Source: MGBC131033 sp910585655
Lineage (GTDB): Bacteria; Bacillota; Clostridia; Lachnospirales; Lachnospiraceae
DNA length: 64,000 bases
Reading direction: 5' to 3'
Assembly: GCA_949502025.1 (NCBI GenBank)
Contig: CATBCG010000059.1
Span: forward strand, 1-64,000
A model generated the notes under the pieces. The model did not search any database. It saw only the letters and a list, made by a program, of their open reading frames with translations, and was not told where the DNA came from. This document shows positions 42,880 through 50,859 of this stretch, piece after piece. Positions within the stretch are counted from its first letter, which is position 1; every line of letters starts with the position of its first letter. The translations under genes and the position numbers were made by a program.

Positions 42880-44433
42880 TTAATTTCCGTATTTTGCATC
42901 AATCTGCGCCTGCTTCTCGGCGATAACCTCTGCTTCGCCGGATGCTTCTAACTCTGCCTTAAACTGTGCAATTGCAGTTTCGGTTTCCAGCGTACCGGCA
43001 AGAATAGCAGCATAATATTTGTTGTAAGCATTGATACAAGCGGTGTACTGATCGGCTACGTTTGTAGAATCGAATACAACACCCATACAACCGGACTGTT
43101 CTGCATTTTTGTCGTATTCCCGAATCATTTCAAAATGACCGTCTACAGAAGAGTATCCAGGAAGAGCGCCCATCATATTCGGCAGCGCCCAGCCAGCTAC
43201 AAAGCCTAACGTCCAAGTATCGTTTTCTAACGTCACGCCTTCTGGGAAATTTGCTTTGCCATTTTCATCTACAATGTAGTTTTCGCCTTCAATTCCGTAA
43301 GACAACAGATTGCAGACATCTGGATCCATATAGGTTGCCTGTAATAATGTAAAGGCAGCTTCCGGATTCTTGCAGTTTCCTGCAATTCCCCATCCTAAAC
43401 GAACCGCGCAGTTGGCAGCAGACCAGTTTGGATACAGGGTTAAATTATAAAACTTAGAATCTTCTGTGGTGGTTCCGTTTGGATATGCGCCTGCGTCAAA
43501 GTCACAGAAAGCGCGACCGCTTGGAACTAATGTAGACCAGGACTCTGTTGTAGAAAGAACGTCCTGCATAATCAGCCCTTCGTTATACCACTGGTTCATT
43601 GTCTTGGAAAATTCAATGTACTCTTCACAATCAGTAATCGAAATAACTTTTCGGGAAGCTCCACGATCCGGAACAACGCCGATATTATACGGATCGCCTA
43701 AGGACTCCCAGTTCAATTGGTTGACTAAGGTTCCTTTGGACTGAGGCGCAATACCATAAATGTCCGGGAAGGTTTCTTTTGCTTTCACTACCAAATCATG
43801 GATTTCATCTAATGTCCAAATCTTTTCATCATCTGGTACAATTCCCATCTGATCCATCATGGACTTATTGGCATGAACTAGGATCTCATTGGAAAAGTTT
43901 ACATTTGCCGGAACTGCATACAGCCTGCCGCCTACCTTATTGGCATCCATATAAGCTTCCGGGAACATTGCCTTGAACTCATCCGTCGCATTGTTTTCCC
44001 ATAAATCTGTAATATCATAAATCATACCGTTGTTGACAAAGGTCGTTGGACCGCCGCCTACGTAAAATACGTCTACTTCACCGGCAGTCGTCAGCATCAG
44101 GTTCAACTGCTGTGTATAAGATCCAAAGCCTTCAAAATGAAGCTCACACTGGATCCCGTAACGCTCTGCCAAAATTTCATTTAACTTCGCCTGTACCTTA
44201 TCCAGGTTATCATATAAACCTGCAGCAGCGCCCATAAATTTCACAACCGGCATTTTACTGACATCCGTTTCTTTTTCCTGATCGCCGCCTGTTGTTTCTC
44301 CACCCTGTGACGGAGTATTAGCATTCTCATTTCCTTTGGAATCGTCGCCTGACTTGCCGCAGCCAGCCAGCATACCGATACACATTACCATCGCTAACAG
44401 CAGTGCAATAGCCTTACTTGTTGCCTTCTTCAT
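42880..44433 (-). CDS. lipoprotein sugar-binding protein of an ABC importer
   Basis: A 517-residue extracellular solute-binding protein (LplA-like). A signal peptide ends in the lipobox MLAGC with C25 as the lipidation site, followed by an acidic, low-complexity linker. The mature part has the type-1 binding-protein fold typical of oligosaccharide receptors, with many Trp and Tyr residues. First gene of the importer operon; the YesM/YesN system directly upstream in the same direction is the likely regulator, as in Bacillus. The ligand is unknown, possibly a plant or host glycan fragment. Confidence 0.93.
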   Translation of the reverse strand: MKKATSKAIALLLAMVMCIGMLAGCGKSGDDSKGNENANTPSQGGETTGGDQEKETDVSKMPVVKFMGAAAGLYDNLDKVQAKLNEILAERYGIQCELHFEGFGSYTQQLNLMLTTAGEVDVFYVGGGPTTFVNNGMIYDITDLWENNATDEFKAMFPEAYMDANKVGGRLYAVPANVNFSNEILVHANKSMMDQMGIVPDDEKIWTLDEIHDLVVKAKETFPDIYGIAPQSKGTLVNQLNWESLGDPYNIGVVPDRGASRKVISITDCEEYIEFSKTMNQWYNEGLIMQDVLSTTESWSTLVPSGRAFCDFDAGAYPNGTTTEDSKFYNLTLYPNWSAANCAVRLGWGIAGNCKNPEAAFTLLQATYMDPDVCNLLSYGIEGENYIVDENGKANFPEGVTLENDTWTLGFVAGWALPNMMGALPGYSSVDGHFEMIREYDKNAEQSGCMGVVFDSTNVADQYTACINAYNKYYAAILAGTLETETAIAQFKAELEASGEAEVIAEKQAQIDAKYGN

Positions 44434-44789
44434 TTTACAGTCCTCTCTTTCTCTTTTCTTTTTTTCATTCAGATATTCCGGCGCCGGAAGTTCTGATTGG
44501 TGTGACAGACAAGTTGATCATACGCTTTTTTTGTCGAATTTTCTACCAAAGACGGGATATGTTTTTGCTCTATTTGTGTCTTTGACTGTTCTTTTTGTGA
44601 TATAGATTATTCTATTTATGTCTATTTATACATATTTTACAATATATTATTATATAATTTATTAAGATTGCACAATACACATTATTCCACCAACGCAAAA
44701 CATGCCCTAAATAATCCGCTCTCCTCCCAAAACAATCCGAGAAAAGCCCGTTATTTAAGGCATGTCACTTTTACTAATTTTATTAACAA
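44434..44789. other. regulatory gap between regulator and importer operons
   Basis: About 355 bases without a gene. It holds a very AT-rich block (44,580-44,680) with several -10-like hexamers reading toward the importer (TATAAT, TATAAA), where the operon promoter must lie, although I cannot choose one. A terminator-like repeat of the regulator gene is annotated separately at 44700-44765. Confidence 0.5.
44700..44765 (-). terminator. long inverted repeat after the response-regulator gene
   Basis: 15-base arms ACATGCCCTAAATAA (44700-44714) and its near-perfect complement at 44751-44765 (one G-U pair), loop 36 bases, followed by TTTTGCG on the minus strand. It lies just past the regulator gene and probably terminates it, although the T-run is short. 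Confidence 0.5.
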
Positions 44790-45686
44790 CTAATTTTGCT
44801 TTGCTGCCTGCCGGTACTCTCCCGGCGTCATTCCCTCCAGCTTTTTAAAAGCTTTGGAAAAATGAGAAAAATTAAAATAGCCCACTCTGGTAGCCACCAT
44901 ATTAATCGACAGATTCGTATTTGCCAAAAGCTGCTTCGCCAGTTTCATTTTCTCCTGTAAAATATAGTCCTTGAGCAAATATCCGGTCTGCTTTTTAAAA
45001 TATTTTGAGAAATATTCCGGGTTTAAATGGACGTATTCCGCCAGTTCGTTCCGCGTCAAATCCTGATCCAGATGATTTTGAATATAGGAAATCACTTTTT
45101 TCACTCGTTCCTGATCTTCGTCCTCTACCTCCAAATAGCAGCCGGAAATTTTTTCCTGCCTGACAGTCTCCTTCGCTCCTTTTGTCTCCCCTTCCTGCTC
45201 CGAAGTCTTTCTATTGTCATAGCCCGGCAGAAATCCATCCTCTTCTCCCAGAAACTTGAAAAAGGAATCCATCATTTCCCTTCCCTGCCGCTCCAAACGC
45301 GAATGCTCCCGTTTTTTCCTGATTTTTTCTATGGCGCGTTTCACCGACTCCGCAATCTCCTTATAAGAAGCAGGCTGTAATATATAGTCGCTGCTTCCTA
45401 ACAACAGCGCTTCTCTGGCGTAATCGAACTCCGCATGAGAAGTAAGAAAGATACATTCCAACTCCGGATATTGTTCCTTTGCCCACCGGCAAAAGCTTAA
45501 ACCGTTTTCTCTGGGCATTTCAATGTCACAAAGTAGGATATCCACCGGTGTCCGATGCAAAACCTCCCGCCCTTCCATCGCGCTGATCGCCGTATACACC
45601 TGATCAATCCCGATTTCTTCCCAGGGTAAGCCCTGCTTTAATGCCTCTACGACTTCCCGTTCATCGTCTACTGCCAATAATTTCAT
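44790..45686 (-). CDS. YesN-type response regulator with AraC DNA-binding domain
   Basis: A 298-residue response regulator. The receiver domain opens LLAVDDE and has its phosphorylated Asp at D54 (LLCDIEMPRENG), with a conserved Ser/Thr (FLTSHAE) and lysine region after it. A charged linker leads to a C-terminal AraC-type double helix-turn-helix (LNPEYFSKYFKKQTGYLLKD and MVATRVGYFNFSHFSKAFKK). The start at 45686 follows GGAGGAAAC; the longer frame reaching 45806 overlaps the kinase gene. It likely activates the importer operon. Confidence 0.93.
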   Translation of the reverse strand: MKLLAVDDEREVVEALKQGLPWEEIGIDQVYTAISAMEGREVLHRTPVDILLCDIEMPRENGLSFCRWAKEQYPELECIFLTSHAEFDYAREALLLGSSDYILQPASYKEIAESVKRAIEKIRKKREHSRLERQGREMMDSFFKFLGEEDGFLPGYDNRKTSEQEGETKGAKETVRQEKISGCYLEVEDEDQERVKKVISYIQNHLDQDLTRNELAEYVHLNPEYFSKYFKKQTGYLLKDYILQEKMKLAKQLLANTNLSINMVATRVGYFNFSHFSKAFKKLEGMTPGEYRQAAKQN

Positions 45687-45709
45687 TGTACCTGTTTCCT
45701 CCATTCTTT

Positions 45710-47464
45710 CTATGACAGCACACGCGCCGGAAGAATTACCTCGCTGACAGCCCCTCCCTGGTTCATGAAAAAGCATTCTGCCTCTTCTCCAAACAAAAGA
45801 CGGCACCTCGCCTTGAGATTTTCAATTCCTACATGCTCAGATACTTCAAGGTTGATTTCCCTGTTATTTAACTGCTCTAGCAGCTCCGGCTGATAGCCTG
45901 CCCCATTATCCCTTACCCGTATATCCAAAAAACGCCCCTTCTCGTTTTCCAGGCAAACCACTTCTACCCGTATTTCCACGGTTTTCTTTTTTAAAGAGGT
46001 ACTGACATTGGCAAATACATCTGCATATTTTACCGAGTTTTCTACAAAGGTCTGAACCACAAGCGGCGGCACAGAACAGTTTCTTGCCTCCGGATCGACG
46101 GATACCTCATAGCCTGCTTTCACACTTCCTCCCGCTGCAATCAGAGCAATATAATTTTCGCTAAAACGCAGCTCCTCTTCCAACAACACCGTCTGACTGT
46201 TGTTCTTAAAAATATAGCGAAAATGTCTGGACGTCGCAATAATTGTATCCTGCAGTTGTTCAATATTTCCCTTTTGCGACAACGCATACAATACCTTCAA
46301 ACAGTTTAAGAAAAAGTGTGGATTTACCTGAAGCTGTAAATACCGAAGCTGCGCTTTTTGGCGATTGATTTCCTCTTCATAAGCTACCAGCCTTAAATTT
46401 TTTATCTGTTCTACCATCTCGTTAAAGGTCTGGTTTACTTCTTCAAACTCCTCGATCAGATAGCCACTCTCTCCGGTATCCTCTAGTTCCCCTGCCTGAC
46501 AAGCCTTCGCCTCCATATCCCCGCCTTTGATTTCATTCATTGTCCCCATCAGCAGGGCAAGCGGTCTGACAATATTTTTCTTCATACTGTGCCGGACTAC
46601 CAGGATAATGCCGATACAGCAGACGATAATCACAAGCAAAAGCAGTTGTGAATATTGCTTCAGGAAAACATTTCCATTCGGTACGACCATCAGCATACGG
46701 ATTCCGGTCTGATTTACTTCGCTCGCATATACATAATAAGGCTCTGTTAAAATCTGATACCATGGATAGCTTTCGTATATAGCAAAATCCTTTTCTGCTT
46801 CGATTCCTGCTGCCAGTGCCAATTCCTCATTGGAAACTACGCCTTCCTCAGAGGTAAAGACAATCCCTGCTTCCTCTACCTGATAGCGGTTCATGATATC
46901 ATTGGTCACTCCGTCAAAATCTACCACTACCGCCGCGTAAACCCCATTTTTCCTGCCTCCTAAGTAGACCAGGTAAGAACGCTCTTCCCCTCTTATCACA
47001 CGCCATCCGGATACCCAGGTGTTCTCTGCCACCTCACTTCGGATTTGATCACGAATCACCCGGATATCCAGGTAAGGGGCATCTGCCCGAAAGGAATAGT
47101 AGCATTTCTCTCCTCCTTCATAGAGTAGAAAAAGCCCCTCCATTCCGTTTTCATAATTCATTTGGATTTGAAAAATCTGACGGATATCATAAGCATAGCT
47201 GTACTTTTTCAGCACATCGGTACTGACCGCCAATCCTGTATAAGCATTGTTGTTGTATAGGTTGTGGATAAATACTTCGCTTTCTATCGTTGCCTGCTTG
47301 ATTTCCTCCAGATACAGATGAAACACACGCCGGTTGGATTCATACAGGCTCTTGCCATAACTTACGATCTGAGAAAAACTGTACAATAACAATGCCGCAA
47401 GCAAAATCAAGTAGCCTGTAATAGACTGTTTCATCAGCGTTCTTTGGAACGATACTCGTTTCAT
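45710..47464 (-). CDS. YesM-type sensor histidine kinase
   Basis: A 584-residue membrane sensor kinase. Hydrophobic segments near residues 13-33 and 275-295 bracket a large extracellular sensor domain. A HAMP-like stretch and coiled coil follow, then the histidine-kinase motif LQVNPHFFLNCL (phosphorylated His) and the ATP-binding N and G boxes (FVENSVKYA, RDNGAGY). It is coupled to the upstream small gene by a 4-base overlap and to the regulator by a 23-base gap. The ligand is probably the sugar taken up by the adjacent importer. Confidence 0.93.
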   Translation of the reverse strand: MKRVSFQRTLMKQSITGYLILLAALLLYSFSQIVSYGKSLYESNRRVFHLYLEEIKQATIESEVFIHNLYNNNAYTGLAVSTDVLKKYSYAYDIRQIFQIQMNYENGMEGLFLLYEGGEKCYYSFRADAPYLDIRVIRDQIRSEVAENTWVSGWRVIRGEERSYLVYLGGRKNGVYAAVVVDFDGVTNDIMNRYQVEEAGIVFTSEEGVVSNEELALAAGIEAEKDFAIYESYPWYQILTEPYYVYASEVNQTGIRMLMVVPNGNVFLKQYSQLLLLVIIVCCIGIILVVRHSMKKNIVRPLALLMGTMNEIKGGDMEAKACQAGELEDTGESGYLIEEFEEVNQTFNEMVEQIKNLRLVAYEEEINRQKAQLRYLQLQVNPHFFLNCLKVLYALSQKGNIEQLQDTIIATSRHFRYIFKNNSQTVLLEEELRFSENYIALIAAGGSVKAGYEVSVDPEARNCSVPPLVVQTFVENSVKYADVFANVSTSLKKKTVEIRVEVVCLENEKGRFLDIRVRDNGAGYQPELLEQLNNREINLEVSEHVGIENLKARCRLLFGEEAECFFMNQGGAVSEVILPARVLS

Positions 47465-47730
47465 CGCCTTTCCTTTCTCAAAATCCTCTGAATACTTTTC
47501 TCTGACAAAAAGTACCTCTCTGCCAGCTCTCTAACCCCCGCTCCTTTATGATACTCCAAACAAATCTGTTCGTTTCTTTCCTTTAGCTCTTCGCGGATTC
47601 CTGTGCGCTCTCCCCAACCCCGTCTGGTATTTTTCTTTTTGGGAATATAAAGACACACTCCATCCGCGTAATGCTGAATTAACTCTATCATTTCTGCAGG
47701 CAGTATCTGCTCTGCCCTTTTATAGCTCAT
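47461..47730 (-). CDS. CD3324-type small helix-turn-helix protein
   Basis: An 89-residue protein matching the CD3324 type of Clostridia: ILPAEMIELIQHYADGVCLYI, then PKKKNTRRGWGERTG and a helix-turn-helix GVRELAERYFLSEKSIQRIL. It probably binds DNA. I start at 47730, behind CGGAGGG; the frame reaching 47781 lacks a site. Being first of a three-gene unit with kinase and regulator, it may modulate that system. Confidence 0.8.
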   Translation of the reverse strand: MSYKRAEQILPAEMIELIQHYADGVCLYIPKKKNTRRGWGERTGIREELKERNEQICLEYHKGAGVRELAERYFLSEKSIQRILRKERR

Positions 47731-47884
47731 ATTGCCCTCCGTTTTCCTCTTGTCCCGTTTTATACAGCAGCGGATCGGCAACGGCTATCACTACCCTTTC
47801 ACTGTTTGGCTGCTCTAACCGCTACCGAACAGCCAGAATATATTTCCTCATAAAAGAATTCCTCCTTCTATCCGTTTTTGTTTT

Positions 47885-48889
47885 CTATACAGATACTGTT
47901 TGTAAGCTTTCCGCCAAACGTTTTACCGTCTCTAAAGGCAGATTGGAAAACTCCGCTATTTTCTCTATCGGCAACGTCCCGTCTGCTAGCATTCGTTTGG
48001 CTGTTTCTAAATTTGCTTCCTGTAAACCTTTTTGCAGACCCTTTTGCAAACCTTTTTGCAAACCTTTTTGCAGACCTTTTTGCAGACCTTTTTGCAGACC
48101 CTTTTGTAAGCCTTCTTTTGTTGCTTTTTTAGTGGCTTTTTGCGTAGCCTCATAGATTTCACTTTCCAAATAAGAACGCATGATTTCTTCTTCGTCATAT
48201 AATACTATCATCAGATCCAACACCTCGCTTTCTTTGCTTTCCAAATATTCCTTTAAAACATTTTTATCTTTGCAGATACGAATTGCTTCTAAAATCGCCT
48301 TCTGGCTTCTACCATATAGCTTCATCTGTTCCTTACAAATTTTGGTGAATAAAACGTACTGGTTGATGATATCTCCCTTTTTTCCGTCATAGATCATTTT
48401 CACCTTTACTTCTATCCCGCATTCCTTTCCCCCAAAAAATTCTTCTGTCAAGGAAATCATATCTGGTTTCGTCTTTCGATCTCCGGTATAAATCACATAC
48501 AGCTCTGGCTTAGGAAGCTTTACTTTTTTGCTTTTATAAAGGTTCTGCTTGGTACGTTCCAGATAATCGTGATAGGTCTGCACCAGATATAGCAAGGCGC
48601 GGATGATAATATTTACCGTCCAGGTAGCTTGTGCCTCGACCAAAATCAGCACCTTGTCTCCTACCATAAACCCCAAATCATTATAAATATTATCCGTTAG
48701 GACGTTCTTAATCGTAATATCTGTCAGATGGTTTTCGGTTGTCTTTTTATCTTCTGGATGAAGCGCCTGATATAATTGCAGCAAATATTTCTTATCCTGA
48801 AACAAATTGGTAAAAACACTATCTTTAATCGTACGCTTCACTACCTTAGAAGAAGCCTGTGGCTTATTCTCTGTCTTCTCCTCTGCCAA
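47885..48889 (-). CDS. Rpn-type (PD-(D/E)XK) recombination-promoting nuclease
   Basis: A 334-residue protein of the Rpn/PDDEXK_2 transposase-like nuclease family. The N-terminal part has KDSVFTNLFQDKKYLLQLY and the catalytic DLGFMVGDKVLILVEAQATW, and the middle part has ELYVIYTGD and LTEEFFGG. The region from about residue 255 is a run of the four-residue repeat GLQK, then a leucine-rich tail (KIAEFSNLPLETVKRL). The repeats are coded by 12-base units, so slippage changes length without breaking the frame. Isolated gene. Confidence 0.85.
   Translation of the reverse strand: MAEEKTENKPQASSKVVKRTIKDSVFTNLFQDKKYLLQLYQALHPEDKKTTENHLTDITIKNVLTDNIYNDLGFMVGDKVLILVEAQATWTVNIIIRALLYLVQTYHDYLERTKQNLYKSKKVKLPKPELYVIYTGDRKTKPDMISLTEEFFGGKECGIEVKVKMIYDGKKGDIINQYVLFTKICKEQMKLYGRSQKAILEAIRICKDKNVLKEYLESKESEVLDLMIVLYDEEEIMRSYLESEIYEATQKATKKATKEGLQKGLQKGLQKGLQKGLQKGLQKGLQKGLQEANLETAKRMLADGTLPIEKIAEFSNLPLETVKRLAESLQTVSV
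48027..48110 (-). repeat. seven 12-bp tandem repeats coding GLQK
   Basis: Seven units of 12 bases (consensus CCTTTTTGCAGA on the plus strand) with a few base changes, plus degenerate units on each side. Gain or loss of units would lengthen or shorten a linker in the Rpn protein. Confidence 0.92.
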
Positions 48890-48960
48890 GCTTCACCCAC
48901 CTCCCAACTTGATTGCTTTATTTTTCTGTTATTTCCCTGCCCTTTTCTACTTTCATCATA

Positions 48961-49905
48961 TCACAAACGACGCCTTCTTTCAACGACAGTTTCAATCGCC
49001 TTAGTCGGGCAGCTTGCCTTACATGCCCCACAGCGAATACATTCCGGGCTGTTGATATTCTTTGTCACTTCTACTGCCATAGGGCAAACTCGTTCGCACG
49101 CTTTACAGCCGATACACTTGGACTGATCAAGTTTCATCTGAAAAAAACTAAAGCGGTTAAACAGAGAATAAAAAGCTCCCAAAGGACAAAGATAACGACA
49201 GAACGGGCGATGAATCAAAACCGATGCCACTACTATTACCAACAATATACACAGCTTCCAGTTCCACAAAAGCCCTGCTGCCGCCCTTAACCCTGGATTC
49301 ATCAGCAATCCCGGAATACCACCCTCCAACGTTCCTGCCGGGCAGATATATTGACAAAAATAAGGTGGATTTACTCCTGTTTTTGATATGGCAAAAGCAG
49401 GAAACAGGATCACCATCACAAAAAGAATTGCATATTTAAAATACCTGGCATAAAAATCTAGCTTTTTCCAGATAATTCTTCTATTTTCCGAATTTGTTCC
49501 CTGATTTTCTCTTTTTCTTTCATCCGCCTGCCCCAATCTGCGCCAAAGCCAGTAGGGAAAACGCTTTATTTGATAAAGCAAATCCTGTACCAATCCGAAC
49601 GGGCAGAGCAGTCCGCATACTGCACGTCCTAACAGCACTCCAAACAACATCAACATGCCCAGTACATAAAAGGGAATTCGACGATGCCTCCCGCCTAATA
49701 TCGTCTGCAGCGCGCCAATCGGGCATGCTCCCAAGGCTCCCGGGCAAGAATAGCAGTTGAGTACCGGAACACAGATTGCTTTACTGTTCCCGGTATAAAT
49801 TCTTCCCTTCTGGAATCCAACCAGATAACCGTTAAACAACACCGCTGCAGTAAGCTGGATCACCCGCTGCATGGAAATCAGCCGATGCCGATACATTCGA
49901 GACAT
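48961..49905 (-). CDS. membrane polyferredoxin (NapH/YccM-like 4Fe-4S protein)
   Basis: A 314-residue integral-membrane electron-transfer protein with several hydrophobic segments, paired CxxxCP motifs facing the cytoplasm (CGLLCPFGL, CRYLCPLGA), and two C-terminal [4Fe-4S] ferredoxin motifs (CIGCKACERVCP and CIRCGACKASCP). It moves electrons across or along the membrane, probably to the exported thioredoxin-like lipoprotein made from the same operon. The ATG at 49905 has GGTGAG upstream and starts inside the small CXXC gene. Confidence 0.9.
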   Translation of the reverse strand: MSRMYRHRLISMQRVIQLTAAVLFNGYLVGFQKGRIYTGNSKAICVPVLNCYSCPGALGACPIGALQTILGGRHRRIPFYVLGMLMLFGVLLGRAVCGLLCPFGLVQDLLYQIKRFPYWLWRRLGQADERKRENQGTNSENRRIIWKKLDFYARYFKYAILFVMVILFPAFAISKTGVNPPYFCQYICPAGTLEGGIPGLLMNPGLRAAAGLLWNWKLCILLVIVVASVLIHRPFCRYLCPLGAFYSLFNRFSFFQMKLDQSKCIGCKACERVCPMAVEVTKNINSPECIRCGACKASCPTKAIETVVERRRRL

Positions 49906-50021
49906 ATTCTCACCGCCTTTTCCATAACCTCCAGATATTCCTCCTGCCATATCCCAATCCCAATAAAAACCAACGACAGCAAGAGAATCCCCAGTCGAAG
50001 CGCTCCTTTTTTATTCCTCAT
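49878..50021 (-). CDS. CD1871A-type CXXC small membrane protein
   Basis: A 47-residue protein. It has a basic start (MRNKKGALR), one hydrophobic membrane helix (LGILLLSLVFIGIGIW) and a C-terminal RICLECIGIG containing the CxxC. This matches the CD1871A type, which usually sits between a TlpA-like lipoprotein and a 4Fe-4S membrane protein, as here. It overlaps the tlpA-like gene by 11 bases and the polyferredoxin by 28 bases. It probably relays electrons or disulfides. Confidence 0.85.
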   Translation of the reverse strand: MRNKKGALRLGILLLSLVFIGIGIWQEEYLEVMEKAVRICLECIGIG

Positions 50022-50721
50022 TTAACACTACCTCTTCTTTTCCGCTCTCCTGTAAGGCTTTGTTTAAAGCCTCTGTATAAACCTTTTGAAAATCAACCTG
50101 TCCGCCGATAATCACATCACCTGCCAGATTGCCTTCACTGTCTACAAAAATCGTAGTCGGCGTATACATTACCGAATAGCAGAGAACCTCAAAATCATCG
50201 TCTCCGGACAGCAGCGTAATCCCATCAAAGCCAGTCTCTTCTAAAATCTCTGCTGCCTCATCCGCTTTTATGCTTCCGTCCAGACAAACCGTCACCACCT
50301 GTACCCGCTCCGGCAGAGATTCGGAAAATTCTGCCAGATCCGGCATCTCTGAAATACAAGGTCCGCAATACGTCGCCCAAAAATTGATCACCGTCATATC
50401 CTTTTCAGCTAAGTCTGCCTCGGTAAACGTGTCACCCGAAAGCGTCACTGCCTCAAAATTTTTTAAAATCTCCTTAGTAGGCTCCTCCGTATTTTCTTCG
50501 TTTTCTCCCGCTTCTTCAGATGGGTCTTTCGTTTCTGTATCCCCATTCTCCGGATCCGTAGCTTCCGGGGTTGCCGCTTCCTCGTCTTCTGTTTTTTGCT
50601 CCTCCTGATGCTTCTTTGTTTCTTCCTCTTCCGGTGCCTTACCTTTACAGCCGGAAAATAACGTCATCCCAACGACTACTGCCAATAGAATTCCCATTAC
50701 GAACCTCATTCTTTTTTTCAT
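50011..50721 (-). CDS. TlpA/ResA-like thioredoxin lipoprotein
   Basis: A 236-residue exported thiol-disulfide protein. Signal peptide ends in the lipobox LFSGC (C25). Residues 26-85 are a very acidic, Glu/Thr/Pro-rich linker that probably spans the wall. The thioredoxin domain has the active site WATYCGPC (C119, C122), with cis-Pro in MYTPTTIFVD. The start at 50721 follows GAAGGAAAAAG. First of a three-gene redox unit with the CXXC protein and polyferredoxin, probably for extracellular protein reduction or methionine sulfoxide repair. Confidence 0.9.
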   Translation of the reverse strand: MKKRMRFVMGILLAVVVGMTLFSGCKGKAPEEEETKKHQEEQKTEDEEAATPEATDPENGDTETKDPSEEAGENEENTEEPTKEILKNFEAVTLSGDTFTEADLAEKDMTVINFWATYCGPCISEMPDLAEFSESLPERVQVVTVCLDGSIKADEAAEILEETGFDGITLLSGDDDFEVLCYSVMYTPTTIFVDSEGNLAGDVIIGGQVDFQKVYTEALNKALQESGKEEVVLNEE

Positions 50722-50859
50722 CTTTTTCCTTCCTTTCTGAAATTTGAACATGTTTCATATTTCTGATTTTCCATCTTCCCTACTTGACTTTCTAAGAAAA
50801 AAAGCCGAAAATAAAAGCAAGAATAACAAACAGGGCAGCCGCCCGGAAAGGTGTGTGTT

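Noticed and set aside
48027..48110. Regular repeats as a CRISPR array
   Set aside because: The units are 12 bases, adjacent without spacers, and code GLQK in frame inside a long gene.
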